A DNA stretch of 64,000 nt from Actinoplanes derwentensis. GTDB lineage: Bacteria; Actinomycetota; Actinomycetes; Mycobacteriales; Micromonosporaceae. Positions 7,429 to 16,002 of the stretch are shown here, in pieces; the stretch's first letter is position 1, and each line of letters starts with the position of its first letter. The stretch spans positions 6,503,001 through 6,567,000 of the forward strand of contig NZ_LT629758.1 of assembly GCF_900104725.1 (NCBI RefSeq), written 5' to 3'. Under the pieces are notes generated by a model. That model had not been told where the DNA came from. It ran no database searches and saw only the letters and a list, made by a program, of their open reading frames with translations. Position numbers and translations under genes: made by a program.

Positions 7429-8739
7429 GTGAGTTCCCACGCGCTCGTCAGCCCGGCCGATGAGGCCGCGACCGTCATCGCCGCCGTGCTCGGCGACCTC
7501 ACCACCGGTGAGCATCGCGGAGTGGTGGTCGATTCCCCACCCGGAGCCGGCAAGTCGACTCTGGTGGTGCGCGCGGCCGGTGAGCTGGCCGCGACCGGCG
7601 ATCCCCTGATGATCGTCGCGCAGACCAACGAGCAGGTGGACGACCTGATCGAGCGCCTGGGCACACGGTCGCCGGAGATCGGAGTGGGCCGGTTGTCGGC
7701 CGTCGATTACGCGCCTTCGGATCGGGTCAAAGCACATCCGGCCTGCCGGGTGGCGGCCAAGGTCGGCGACCTGGGTTCACCGTCCGTAACTATCGGTACG
7801 GCGGCCAAGTGGGCCACCGTGACCGAGGGCACCTGGCCGTGGGCGATCGTCGACGAGGCTTACCAGATGAGGTCGGACGCTCTGCTGCGTGTCGCGCCGC
7901 GGTTCGAGCGGGCCCTGTTCGTGGGCGATCCCGGTCAGCTCGACCCGTTCTCGACGGTCGAGGTGGACCGGTGGATCGGTCTCTCCTGGGATCCGATGCA
8001 GAGTGCAGTGGCCGTCCTGCTGCGGCACAATCCGGACCTTCCGGTGCACCGACTCCCGGTGTCGTGGCGGCTGCCGGCGTCGGCGGCTCCGGTGGTGGCC
8101 CGGGCGTTCTACCCCTTCACCGGGTTCCGTTCGGGGACCGGGCCGGGTGATCGCATGCTCGCTTTCGGACAGTCCGCGCGAGATCCGTTCGACGAGGTGC
8201 TGGACACCGCGGCGGCGACCGGCTGGGGTTTGCACGAGTTGGCCGAGCGCTTCACCGTTCGTACCGACGCGGAAGCCGCCGCCGCCTGCGCGCAACTCGC
8301 CGCACGTGCCCTGACCAGGGACGGTGTCGCGTCTTCGGAATCCGGCACCGGCCCGCTCACCGCGGATCGGATCGCTGTCGGCGCCGCGCATCGCGACCAG
8401 GTCGCGGTGATCCGGTCGCTGCTCCCGCCGGAGGCCGCGGAGATCACCGTCGACACCGCGAACAGACTTCAGGGCCGGGAGTACGACTTGACCATCGTCC
8501 TGCATCCGCTCTCCGGCCGGCGGGACGCGACCGCCTTCCATCTGGAGTCGGGGCGGCTCTGTGTGCTGACCTCCCGGCATCGGCACGCGTGCGTGGTGGT
8601 GGCCCGGGCCGGCATCGCCGAGCTGCTCGACGCGCACCCGTCGACCGAGCCGGTGCACCTGAACGTGCCGGTGAAGTTCCCGGACGGCTGGGAGGCCAAC
8701 CAGTCGATGCTCGCCCATCTATACCGACCGGGCCGATGA
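7429..8739 (+). CDS. superfamily 1 helicase-like AAA ATPase (Upf1/DNA2-like)
   Basis: 436 residues from GTG 7429 (VSSHALVSPADEAATV); the longer frame from 7357 would overlap the divergent gene. Walker A is SPPGAGKSTL (about residue 41), Walker B AIVDEAYQM (about 145), motif III VGDPGQLDP (about 166). The C-terminal RecA lobe has VDTANRLQGREYDLTIVLHP, the motif V region of Upf1-type helicases, and LTSRHRHACVVVARAG, motif VI. It is short for the family, lacks accessory domains, and probably unwinds DNA or RNA at the expense of ATP. It is followed 108 bp downstream by a PrimPol-like gene in the same direction, so the two may act together in replication restart or repair; that link is inferred. 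Confidence 0.8.
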   Translation: MSSHALVSPADEAATVIAAVLGDLTTGEHRGVVVDSPPGAGKSTLVVRAAGELAATGDPLMIVAQTNEQVDDLIERLGTRSPEIGVGRLSAVDYAPSDRVKAHPACRVAAKVGDLGSPSVTIGTAAKWATVTEGTWPWAIVDEAYQMRSDALLRVAPRFERALFVGDPGQLDPFSTVEVDRWIGLSWDPMQSAVAVLLRHNPDLPVHRLPVSWRLPASAAPVVARAFYPFTGFRSGTGPGDRMLAFGQSARDPFDEVLDTAAATGWGLHELAERFTVRTDAEAAAACAQLAARALTRDGVASSESGTGPLTADRIAVGAAHRDQVAVIRSLLPPEAAEITVDTANRLQGREYDLTIVLHPLSGRRDATAFHLESGRLCVLTSRHRHACVVVARAGIAELLDAHPSTEPVHLNVPVKFPDGWEANQSMLAHLYRPGR

Positions 8740-8756
8740 GAGTCGTCCTGGCGTGT

Positions 8757-8773
8757 CCCCCGCATCCCGGGGG
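8757..8773 (+). terminator. possible weak terminator hairpin after the helicase gene
   Basis: Stem CCCCCG/CGGGGG with a 5 nt loop begins 17 nt after the stop codon. There is no T-tract, so it may only slow transcription. Confidence 0.35.
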
Positions 8774-8847
8774 CCGACGGGCCGAGTTCGCTGCCCTGGC
8801 ACACCTCACGGACGCCGAGGACCGGAATTTGTCGTACGGTTGTTCTA

Positions 8848-9702
8848 ATGTCGCTCCTGACCGCCCTGGCGTACGCCCGGCACGGGATCCCCGTCCTGCC
8901 GGTGCACACGCCTGACCGGGGTGGTTCCTGTTCTTGCGACAAAGGAGCCCGATGCGCCAGTTCCGGCAAGCACCCACGACTCCGTCACGGCCTGACCGAG
9001 GCCACGACCGATCCGCAGCAGATCCAGCTCTGGTGGACCTTCTGGCCGCGCGCCAACGTGGGCCTGCGCACCGGAGTGGTGATGGACGTGGCCGACGTCG
9101 ACTCCGCGGAGGGCTGGCACGGGCTGCGTCATCTGCTCGGCGGCGACGTGCCGGCCGGTCCGCAGGTGCGCAGCGGCGGGGGCGGCCGGCACCTGTGGTT
9201 CCGCCCGACCGGGTGGGGCAACCGCGTCCGCCTGGTCCCGGGGCTCGACTGGCGCGGTGCGGGTGGTTATGTGCTGGCGCCACCCTCGCGGCATGCCCGC
9301 GGTGCCGACTACCGCTGGATCCGGCGGCCCGCCGTGACGCTGCCGGTCGTGCCCACCGCTTTGCTGACCCTGCTCGCGGGCCCGCCGCCGACGGCCGCGG
9401 CCGGGCGGTCCGGGCCGATCACCCATCCGGACCGCTACGCCGAGGCCGCTCTCGACGCCGAGACGACACGGGTCGCCGGAGCCGTCGAGGGCACCCGCAA
9501 CGACACGCTGAACAGGGCGGCCTTCATGCTCGGCCGGCTCGTCGGGGCGGGTCTGCTGGACGAGCCGGAGGTCCGGCGGGAGCTGACGGCCGCGGCCCGG
9601 CGGGCAGGGCTGGGCTGGACCGAGATCCGCGGCACGCTGCGCTCCGGCCTGACCGCCGGCCGCCGGCATCCGTTCGCGACAAACCGAACAAACGCGGCCT
9701 GA
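8848..9702 (+). CDS. bifunctional DNA primase/polymerase (PrimPol-like) protein
   Basis: 284 residues, ATG 8848. The N-terminal 190 residues match the Prim-Pol family (PF09250): MSLLTALAYARHGIPVLPVH, Cys-rich SCSCDKGARCASSGKHPRL, then LWWTFWPRANVGLRTG, DVADVDSAEGW with the acidic catalytic residues, RSGGGGRHLWFRP with the conserved His, and GLDWRGAGGYVLAPPSRH. The C-terminal third is helical (GTRNDTLNRAAFMLGRLVGAG), usual for PrimPol proteins of actinobacterial elements, and there is no fused helicase. Such enzymes make primers and extend them. No integrase or conjugation gene is nearby, so it is either a chromosomal repair enzyme or a relic of an integrative element. There is little sign of a ribosome binding site. 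Confidence 0.85.
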   Translation: MSLLTALAYARHGIPVLPVHTPDRGGSCSCDKGARCASSGKHPRLRHGLTEATTDPQQIQLWWTFWPRANVGLRTGVVMDVADVDSAEGWHGLRHLLGGDVPAGPQVRSGGGGRHLWFRPTGWGNRVRLVPGLDWRGAGGYVLAPPSRHARGADYRWIRRPAVTLPVVPTALLTLLAGPPPTAAAGRSGPITHPDRYAEAALDAETTRVAGAVEGTRNDTLNRAAFMLGRLVGAGLLDEPEVRRELTAAARRAGLGWTEIRGTLRSGLTAGRRHPFATNRTNAA

Positions 9703-10157
9703 CACCGCCCCGGCCCGGCGCAGTCAGCCCGGCACTTCCCTCGCCCGGCGCACTCGACCCGAACCACACCCCGCCCGGCGCACTCGGTCTGACGTGTATT
9801 CGGCCCGGCGCACTCAGCCTTGCGCCTGAGCCGGCATCCGTTCGCGCGGAAGCCGGTAACCGCAGACCGGTGACTGTTCGCGACGTGGTCGACACGCGCG
9901 GGCCGGTGGCTGTCCCGGCATCTGGTCGATACGAGTCCGACACGCGCGGCCGGATTCCTGTCCCGCAAGTGGGCAGGAACCCGGCGATTTCCGAGGGCAA
10001 CCGTCTTGACCAGCACCTTCGACCGTATCGACGGGCCGGGTCTGCAGGGTCGAATCGGCCGTTCGGCCGTGCCGAAACGGATGATCGGGTCACCCGGGGA
10101 GGAACCTGCTCTGCCTTCCCACCGGTAGCCTGGCGTGCGGAACGGCCGGGGGGCGAT
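9703..10157. repeat. noncoding gap with dispersed CGCCCGGCGCACTC repeats
   Basis: About 455 bp between the primase and phosphatase genes. In 9705-9825 the motif cgcccggcgcactc or a close variant occurs four to five times at 25-35 bp spacing. The rest (9830-10157) has no convincing gene; frames through it are out of phase. A related cagcccggcgc motif appears near 3873 and 3938, so it may be a genome-wide repeat family. The phosphatase promoter should lie at the 3' end. Confidence 0.6.
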
Positions 10158-11951
10158 GTGCTTCAGTGGGACGTGATCAGCGACGCCGACCGGGTGGTGC
10201 TCACCGACCCGCGACGTCTGCGATCGGTGCGCCGGATAGCTGGCGGCCCGCTGCCCGACGACGCCTTCGACCGGGTGGCCATGCTGGTCCGCAAGCTGGT
10301 CGACGCGCCGATCGGCGCGGTCTGCCTGGTCGGTGACGATCGGCAGATCCTGTCCGGACAGACCGGCGTGCCCGATCCGCTGGCCTCGGCCCGGGAGATG
10401 CCGCTGACCCACTCGTTCAGCCGGCACGTGGTGGCGGCCGGAGCGATGCTGGTCGTCTCCGACGTGCGGACCGATCCACGGATGCGGGACAACCCGGCGA
10501 TCGAGGAGATCGGGGTCATTGCCTACGCGGGAGCACCGATCACCGACCCCGACGGCCTGATCGTCGGCGCGCTCTGCGCCTTGGATCAGGAGCCACGGGT
10601 CTGGACCCCGAGTGAGATCGCCCTGCTCAGCGAGCTTGCCGAGGTCTGTTCGTCGGAGGTGTGCCTACGGATCGCCCGGGCCGCCGCCGAGGAGGCCCGG
10701 CGTGCCGCCGAGTCGGCGCACCAGCAGCTCGAACTGCTCGCCGACCTGACCGAGTCACTGGCGGCCACCATGGACATGGACGAGGCCATGCGGCGGCTCG
10801 GCGACATCGTCACGTCCACCCTCGCGGACTGGTGTGTGGTCGCGGTCGCCGATGATCCGGGCGGCTCCGCCCTGGTCTCGACCGTTCATCGTGATCCGGC
10901 CCGGGCCGCTGACATGGCCCGGCTCGCCGAGTTGGCCGTCGGCGCCCGGGCCGATCTGCGATCGATGCTGCGTGCCGCTCACCGCACCGGCCGGCCGGTG
11001 CGGACCCCCGGACTGCAGAGCCGGATCACCGACGCCGAAGTAGCCGGGATCACCGCCCGGGCCGGGTTCGGGACGGCGATGATCGTGCCGATCGTGTCCC
11101 CGGTGCGGCGTCGCCCGATCGGGGCGGTTCTACTCGTCAACCGGCCCGACCGAGCGGATTTCAGTGCCGCCGAGGAGTGGACGGCCGCCGAGGTCGGCCG
11201 CCGGGCGGGGTTGGCCGTGGAGAACAGCCGTCTCTACCGGGAGCAGCACCACATGGCCGAGGTGCTGCAGCGCAGCCTGCTCACCGAGTTGCCGTCGATC
11301 CCCGGGATCGAGCTGCACGCCCGGTACCTTCCAGCGCAGGACGGCGCGGCGGTAGGCGGCGACTGGTACGACGCTTTCGCCCAGCCCGACGGCAGCTTCA
11401 TGGTCGCGGTCGGCGACGTCTCCGGGCACGACATCGAAGCGGCTGCCACCATGGGTCAGCTGCGCAATCTGGTCCGGGGAGACGCCTACGGGCGCGACGA
11501 GGAGCCCGGTGGCCTTCTCACCCATCTGGACCGGACGTTGTACGGGTTGCACGTCCCCGCCTCGGCCACGGCAGTGCTCGCGCGGGTCCGCCGATCCGCC
11601 TCCGGCTACAAGGTCAGTTTCGCCAACGCCGGGCATCCTCCGCCCCTGCTGCTCCAGCCGGACGGCAGCGTCCAGGTCTGGTGGGTGCCGCCGGAGCCGC
11701 TGCTCGGCCTGCCGCCACGGGAACCACGCACCACCGCCCGGCGTTGGGTGCCACCGGGTTCGACGCTGATCCTCTACACCGACGGCCTCGTCGAGGATCG
11801 CGAACAACTTCTCGACGACGGCATCAACCGCCTGTCCGAGGTACTCCGGACCAACGCGGGTTGCCCGGCCGACGACCTCTGCACCCGCCTGCTGGCGGCG
11901 GCCCCACGCCGCAGCGACGACATAGCCCTACTCCTGGTCCACCTGACCTGA
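10158..11951 (+). CDS. GAF-GAF-PP2C (RsbU-type) serine/threonine phosphatase
   Basis: 597 residues from GTG 10158, which follows a GGGGGG box; the much longer open frame upstream crosses noncoding repeats. Domain order: GAF 1 (about 35-165, DAPIGAVCLVGDDRQILSG), a helical connector (AAEEARRAAESAHQQLELL), GAF 2 (about 195-345), then PP2C/SpoIIE phosphatase (about 355-597). Metal-site motifs are present: AAVGGDWYDAF, VAVGDVSGHDIEAA, NAGHPPPLL, LYTDGLVE and RRSDDIALLLV. Such proteins dephosphorylate STAS-domain anti-sigma antagonists in response to a GAF-sensed signal. No kinase is adjacent; the STAS protein at 26578 is one possible partner. There is no membrane segment. Confidence 0.9.
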   Translation: MLQWDVISDADRVVLTDPRRLRSVRRIAGGPLPDDAFDRVAMLVRKLVDAPIGAVCLVGDDRQILSGQTGVPDPLASAREMPLTHSFSRHVVAAGAMLVVSDVRTDPRMRDNPAIEEIGVIAYAGAPITDPDGLIVGALCALDQEPRVWTPSEIALLSELAEVCSSEVCLRIARAAAEEARRAAESAHQQLELLADLTESLAATMDMDEAMRRLGDIVTSTLADWCVVAVADDPGGSALVSTVHRDPARAADMARLAELAVGARADLRSMLRAAHRTGRPVRTPGLQSRITDAEVAGITARAGFGTAMIVPIVSPVRRRPIGAVLLVNRPDRADFSAAEEWTAAEVGRRAGLAVENSRLYREQHHMAEVLQRSLLTELPSIPGIELHARYLPAQDGAAVGGDWYDAFAQPDGSFMVAVGDVSGHDIEAAATMGQLRNLVRGDAYGRDEEPGGLLTHLDRTLYGLHVPASATAVLARVRRSASGYKVSFANAGHPPPLLLQPDGSVQVWWVPPEPLLGLPPREPRTTARRWVPPGSTLILYTDGLVEDREQLLDDGINRLSEVLRTNAGCPADDLCTRLLAAAPRRSDDIALLLVHLT

Positions 11952-12003
11952 CCATCGCACCCGCCACGATGCCAACGGCACAAGGCGATGTGGCGCTACA
12001 AAC

Positions 12004-12038
12004 AAAAACACCCGGACCAAAATGGTCCGGGTGTTTTT
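12004..12038. terminator. bidirectional intrinsic terminator
   Basis: Stem AAAAACACCCGGACC / GGTCCGGGTGTTTTT with loop AAAAT. T-tracts follow on both strands, so it can end the phosphatase transcript (+) and the tRNA-Ala transcript (-). Confidence 0.9.
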
Positions 12039-12044
12039 CAAGGG

Positions 12045-12117
12045 TGGAGCTGAGGGGACTCGAACCCCTGACCCCCACACTGCCAGTGTGGTGCGCTACC
12101 AGCTGCGCCACAGCCCC
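12045..12117 (-). tRNA. tRNA-Ala (anticodon GGC)
   Basis: 73 nt cloverleaf. Acceptor GGGGCUG pairs with CAGCUCC (one G-U), the anticodon stem-loop CACACUGGCAGUGUG carries GGC, and the T-loop is GGTTCGAGTCC. The discriminator is A and CCA is not encoded. It is transcribed into the terminator at 12004. Confidence 0.95.
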
Positions 12118-12203
12118 TTGCTTGCTTTGTTGCATCCCCAGCGTTTCCCCCGGGCACGCTGGAAATATTACACACCCCCATGGGGCCCGTCTAAACACCC
12201 CCC

Positions 12204-12752
12204 TCAGTTGAGGGAGACATCCGGAGGGAAGTGGGCGACGGCCGCCAGGATGTCGCCCTGGCGGCGCAGGACCATGGCCCACAGGTCGTCGGGGCGCTCC
12301 ACGAAGGGGTCGCCGGGCAGGGCGTCGAAGACGAACCAGGAGCCGGCGGCGATCTCCTCCTCCAGCTGGCCGGCGGACCAGCCCGAGTAGCCGGCGAAGA
12401 CGCGGATGCCGGCGACGCTCTCCCGCAGACGCTCGGGGTCGGCGGAGAGGTCGAGGGTGCCGAGCGCGCCGCTGACCGGATGGAACCCGGAGAGCCGTTT
12501 CTTCACGTCGGGACGGGTGCGGGCCAGGCAGATAGCCGACTCGGGCTGCACCGGGCCACCCTCGAACAGCACCGCGGGGTCACCGGCCAGCTCGCCCCAG
12601 GTGCCGAGGACCTCAGCCACCGGGACCTCGGTCGCGCGGTTGAGCACGACCCCCAGCGCGCCACCGGTCTCATGGGCCACCAGCAGCACGACCGTCCGGT
12701 CGAAGTTGGGGTCCTTGAGGGTGGGCGTGGCGACGAGCAGCTGACCGGTCAT
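12204..12752 (-). CDS. yqgE: UPF0301 (YqgE/AlgH) family protein
   Basis: 182 residues from ATG 12752 (MTGQLLVATPTLKDPNFDRT); the frame extends upstream but the family start is here and the length is right (about 185). Diagnostic motifs are VVLLVAHETGGALGVVLNRA, LFEGGPVQPE, RVFAGYSGWSAGQLEEEI and GSWFVFDA. The molecular function is unknown despite wide conservation; the AlgH name comes from a Pseudomonas alginate regulator. It is a single gene between tRNA-Ala and the divergent phosphorylase. Confidence 0.93.
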   Translation of the reverse strand: MTGQLLVATPTLKDPNFDRTVVLLVAHETGGALGVVLNRATEVPVAEVLGTWGELAGDPAVLFEGGPVQPESAICLARTRPDVKKRLSGFHPVSGALGTLDLSADPERLRESVAGIRVFAGYSGWSAGQLEEEIAAGSWFVFDALPGDPFVERPDDLWAMVLRRQGDILAAVAHFPPDVSLN

Positions 12753-12874
12753 CGACTCCACCGACCGGCCTCCGATCCGCTGCTGCTCACCGAACACGTG
12801 TTTACCGCCGTTCGCTCGACGTAGCCATGACTCGCACATTAGCTTGCGATTCAGTCCGTGGATAAGGTCTGGGC

Positions 12875-13681
12875 ATGAACCCGCCACCTACGGCAGCAGA
12901 GATCGGCGTCATCGGCGGATCGGGGCTGTACGCGCTTCTCGACAACGCCACCGAGCATGAGATCGACACACCGTTCGGGCCGCCGTCGGACCGGATCACG
13001 GTGGCCGAGGTGGGTGGCCGCCGGGTGGCGTTCCTGCCCCGGCACGGGCGTGACCACCGGTTCCCGCCGCACCTGATCCCGTACCGCGCGAACCTGTGGG
13101 CTCTACGTTCGCTGGGTGTGCGGCAGATCGTCGCCCCGTGCGCGGTGGGCGGGTTGCGGCCGGAGTTGGGGCCGGGCACGTTCGTGGTGCCGGACCAGTT
13201 GATCGACCGGACGAGTGGCCGGGTGCAGACCTTCTACGACGAGGGCGCGGTGCACGTGTCGTTCGCCGATCCGTACTGCCCGGTGGGCCGTGCGACGGTG
13301 CTGGATTCCGCCGCCGGGGTGAACGCGGTGGACGGCGGCACGATGGTCGTGGTGGAGGGCCCGCGGTTCTCGACTCGCGCCGAGTCGCGCTGGTTCACCT
13401 CGATCGGCGGCACGATCGTCAACATGACCGGTCATCCGGAAGCGGTGCTGGCCCGCGAGCTGGCTCTCTGTTACACGGCGATCGCGCTGGTGACCGATCT
13501 GGACGCCGGAGTGGAGGGTGACCACGGAGTCACGCAGGATGAGGTCTTCCAGGTTTTCGCCGACAATACGGCGCGGCTCCGTGACGTTCTGCTCGATGCG
13601 GTGGCCAAATTGCCGTCCGAGCGCTCCTGCTCTTGCAAGGACACCCTGACAGGCATCAAACTGCCTTTCGCGCTTCCCTGA
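12875..13681 (+). CDS. mtnP: S-methyl-5'-thioadenosine phosphorylase
   Basis: 268 residues, ATG 12875. It cleaves methylthioadenosine to adenine and methylthioribose-1-phosphate, recycling the by-product of polyamine synthesis. The purine phosphorylase fold is clear: EIGVIGGSGLYALLDNATE at the N-terminus, LPRHGRDHRFPPHLIPYRAN (phosphate-binding His), VEGPRFSTRAES, and VNMTGHPEAVLARELALCY. In the last motif His replaces the Tyr more usual for MTAP, so a 6-oxopurine or methylthioinosine preference cannot be excluded. A CSCKD segment near the C-terminus is also seen in actinobacterial members. No other methionine-salvage gene is adjacent. Confidence 0.88.
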   Translation: MNPPPTAAEIGVIGGSGLYALLDNATEHEIDTPFGPPSDRITVAEVGGRRVAFLPRHGRDHRFPPHLIPYRANLWALRSLGVRQIVAPCAVGGLRPELGPGTFVVPDQLIDRTSGRVQTFYDEGAVHVSFADPYCPVGRATVLDSAAGVNAVDGGTMVVVEGPRFSTRAESRWFTSIGGTIVNMTGHPEAVLARELALCYTAIALVTDLDAGVEGDHGVTQDEVFQVFADNTARLRDVLLDAVAKLPSERSCSCKDTLTGIKLPFALP

Positions 13682-13786
13682 GCCGTACTCGGGAGACCCC
13701 TCCAGGCTTGTGATCGATCCCACAGGACTGCACGCCAGACGGACCCGGAAGCGTCGAGGATTCATGCCCGTCGAAAGGGACCCCCG

Positions 13787-14464
13787 GTGAATCGACTCCG
13801 GACCACAGGCGCTCGCGTCGCGTCGGTCGCTCTCCTGCTGGCCGGTCTGGTCGGTGGTGTCCAAGTGGCGCGCCATCAGGACGCCAAGCTGGTGGCCGCC
13901 GAGTCGGCGGCCGCGACCGAGCAACTCCTGGCCCAGCGCGAGACCCAGCACGCCGCGGCTCGGGCCGCCCGGGCCGAGGCCGAGGCCGACGCCGCGGTGA
14001 AGGCGCAGGGTGTGGCCAAGACCGCCGCCACTGGTGCGCGCGCTCTGGACAAGGCGCAGGCCAAGGCGGTCGCGGTGGCGAAGGCCGAGGCCAAGCGGAA
14101 GGCCGAGGAAGCAGCCGGGCCGGTTCCGTTCGACGGGCCGATCCCGTCCTCCTGTAATGAGTTCAGCGGCAGCCGCAAGATCGGGTGCGCCCTGACGCTG
14201 ACGGCCGGTTTCGGGATCGCCGAGTTCCCCTGCTTGAACGAGCTGTGGGATCACGAGAGCGGCTGGAACTACAAGGCCGAAAACCGCAGCTCCGGGGCGT
14301 ACGGCATTCCGCAGTCCCTGCCCGGCAGCAAGATGGCTTCGGCCGGCGCGGACTGGAAGACCAACCCGGCCACCCAGATCAAGTGGGGCCTGGGTTACAT
14401 CAAGGGCCGGTACAAGACGCCGTGTGGTGCCTGGAACAACTTCCAGCAGAACGGCAACTACTAG
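13787..14464 (+). CDS. secreted lysozyme-like (lytic transglycosylase-fold) protein
   Basis: 225 residues, GTG 13787 behind AAAGGGA. An N-terminal signal or anchor helix (VASVALLLAGLVGGVQVA, about 10-27) is followed by a long Ala/Lys/Glu coiled coil (about 30-112). The C-terminal domain (about 120-225) has FPCLNELWDHESGWNYKAEN with the presumed catalytic Glu, then SSGAYGIPQSLPGSKM and QIKWGLGYIKGRY. This is the SLT/aggregation-promoting-factor type of peptidoglycan-cleaving domain seen in many actinomycete surface proteins. The coiled coil probably spaces the enzyme away from the membrane. It is monocistronic, with a strong terminator 11 nt after the stop. Confidence 0.85.
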   Translation: MNRLRTTGARVASVALLLAGLVGGVQVARHQDAKLVAAESAAATEQLLAQRETQHAAARAARAEAEADAAVKAQGVAKTAATGARALDKAQAKAVAVAKAEAKRKAEEAAGPVPFDGPIPSSCNEFSGSRKIGCALTLTAGFGIAEFPCLNELWDHESGWNYKAENRSSGAYGIPQSLPGSKMASAGADWKTNPATQIKWGLGYIKGRYKTPCGAWNNFQQNGNY

Positions 14465-14475
14465 ACCTGAGCTTG

Positions 14476-14514
14476 AAGGGTGATGGCCGTCGTGAGGCGG
14501 CCATCACCCTTTTT
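14476..14514 (+). terminator. intrinsic terminator
   Basis: 14 bp stem AAGGGTGATGGCCG / CGGCCATCACCCTT with an 8 nt loop followed by TTTTT, 11 nt after the lysozyme-like gene. Confidence 0.95.
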
Positions 14515-14620
14515 CATGCCTGTCCAGGAGGGGCGGGCAGTGCCCGGTGTGGACTAAATCCAACTTAAGGGCGCATTGTCCGGCGCCGACGGACCGGTTG
14601 TCCGGAGAAAGTAAGGGGGC

Positions 14621-14648
14621 CCGCGCCGCTACGGGGGGAACGGCGCGG
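14621..14648 (-). terminator. hairpin downstream of the pilus operon
   Basis: CCGCGCCG / CGGCGCGG with a 12 nt loop, about 87 nt beyond the pilO stop. No T-tract, so this is only a candidate end point for the operon. The remaining 14515-14734 sequence shows nothing else. Confidence 0.4.
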
Positions 14649-14734
14649 ACCCAGACGCAACGATATCCGTCATTTCGGGGGAATGCGAGAGCTTCCGGCG
14701 TATACATAGGAACCGCACAGCGAACCGTTACCGG

Positions 14735-15310
14735 TCACGAGGTGATGGTCTTGGTCTGGGTCGTGGTGATGAAGGCGGTCAGGGAGAGCGTCAGCGTCCA
14801 CTTGTCCTCGTTCACGCCATACTTGGCGGACTGGATGAGCACCGACCGGGGCTGCTCGGTCTGCAACTCCTTGACGAAGGTGGTGATCTTGTCGATCGAG
14901 CCCTCGATGTTCAGGGTGATCGGCAGTTCGGACACCGCGGGGGTGTTCTTCAGCTCCTGCGGCGCGGATGCCCCGTAACCGCTGACGTCGACGTTGTTCT
15001 TGATGCCGAGGGCCTGCAACTGCTTGAGGAACTCGGGGATCTGGTTGGTGGTCTTCCCGTACGGCAGGGCCTTCTGTGCCGTGACCAGCGTCGCCTTGTA
15101 GGTTTCGATGCTCTTGAGCTGTTCCCGCAGTTCGGTGAGCTTCTTCTGCTCCTTGGCGAGTTGCAGGACGGTGTCGGCGGTGTCGTTCTGAACAGTGTCC
15201 CGGGCGGTGTATTTCGGTCCGATCACCAGGAAGTAGCTGCCGATCACGAGCAGGATGGCCAGGGTCAGCCCACCGAAGAGCCAGATCTGGTCGATACGAC
15301 GCGTGGTCAT
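14735..15310 (-). CDS. pilO: type IV pilus inner-membrane protein PilO
   Basis: 191 residues from ATG 15310, with GGAGGA 6 nt upstream; the ATG shares one base with the pilN stop (TGATG). One membrane helix (IWLFGGLTLAILLVIGSYFL, about 9-28) is followed by a coiled coil (TVLQLAKEQKKLTELREQLK) and a C-terminal ferredoxin-like domain starting near GKTTNQIPEFLKQLQALG. This is the PilO layout. It forms the PilM-PilN-PilO alignment complex linking cytoplasmic motor and envelope. It is the last gene of the operon; no PilP or secretin follows, as expected in an organism without an outer membrane. Confidence 0.88.
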   Translation of the reverse strand: MTTRRIDQIWLFGGLTLAILLVIGSYFLVIGPKYTARDTVQNDTADTVLQLAKEQKKLTELREQLKSIETYKATLVTAQKALPYGKTTNQIPEFLKQLQALGIKNNVDVSGYGASAPQELKNTPAVSELPITLNIEGSIDKITTFVKELQTEQPRSVLIQSAKYGVNEDKWTLTLSLTAFITTTQTKTITS

Positions 15311-16002
15311 CACTTTCCTCCGCTCGGGCAGTCCTCGGTGAAGCGCCCACAGAGCGCGTCTTTGGTGATGGTGATCGTGACGGAGAAGACGACCACGTCG
15401 TCCTGGTCCGTCACGCTCGTCACGAACGGGTTCACCATGTCCTCCAGGTCGCCGAGCTCATTGACGTAGTCGGCGACGTCACGCTTGTCGGCGGCGGTAC
15501 CGGAGACCGTCAGCGTGCCGATCTCGTCGGTTGTCTCGGTGCTGGTACTGGTGCTGGTGTCGTTCAGCGTGCCGTTGATGTCGGTGATGTCCACCTTGGT
15601 GTCCACCGCCCGGTCCCGGATCAGAGTGAGCAGGTTGGTCCAGGACAGGTCACTGGCCATCACCGCGGCCAGCTCGGTGTTCAGTTCCGTCCCGCCCTGC
15701 TGGTACTCGACCAGGTCACGCAGGTCGTCGACCTTCTGCGCGCTGCGGACCGTGGTCAAGGACTGGAAGGTCTCGGTGTACTCGTCGTCGGCGTTCTGCT
15801 TGGCGATGGACGCCTGCGCGTACCAGGCAGCGAGGACGGCGAGCGTGGCGACGACCAGGACCACGATCATCGTGCGGGTGATCCGGGACCGCCGGCTCTC
15901 CCTGATCTCCGGTGGCAGCAGATCGGCGCGGATGGACAGGACCCGGGCCGCCTGTTGTGGCGACACCGACGGATCCACGGGCATCAGGGCGGTGGTGCTC
16001 AT
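15310..16002 (-). CDS. pilN: type IV pilus assembly protein PilN
   Basis: 230 residues from ATG 16002, overlapping the pilM stop by one base. The N-terminal cytoplasmic segment (about 1-42) includes LSIRADLLPPEIRESR, the PilM-binding motif type of PilN (INLLP-like). A membrane helix follows (MIVVLVVATLAVLAAWYAQ), then a coiled coil and a periplasmic-type domain with SDLSWTNLLTLIRDRA and GTLTVSGTAADKRDVADYVN. A Ser/Thr-rich loop (DTSTSTSTETTDE) is inserted. The C-terminal CGRFTEDCPSGGK has two Cys that could form a disulphide. Confidence 0.87.
   Translation of the reverse strand: MSTTALMPVDPSVSPQQAARVLSIRADLLPPEIRESRRSRITRTMIVVLVVATLAVLAAWYAQASIAKQNADDEYTETFQSLTTVRSAQKVDDLRDLVEYQQGGTELNTELAAVMASDLSWTNLLTLIRDRAVDTKVDITDINGTLNDTSTSTSTETTDEIGTLTVSGTAADKRDVADYVNELGDLEDMVNPFVTSVTDQDDVVVFSVTITITKDALCGRFTEDCPSGGK

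Noticed and set aside
8934-10157. N-terminal extension of the phosphatase frame by 408 codons
   Set aside because: It runs out of phase through the primase gene and noncoding repeats; the GAF domain begins just after GTG 10158.
12793-12804. GAACACGTGTTT as a LexA/SOS box
   Set aside because: The second half-site is GTTT rather than GTTC and the adjacent genes (yqgE, phosphorylase) are not typical SOS genes.
14530-14734. c-di-GMP or other riboswitch next to the pilus operon
   Set aside because: The region is downstream of the operon, and no conserved riboswitch core could be found on either strand.
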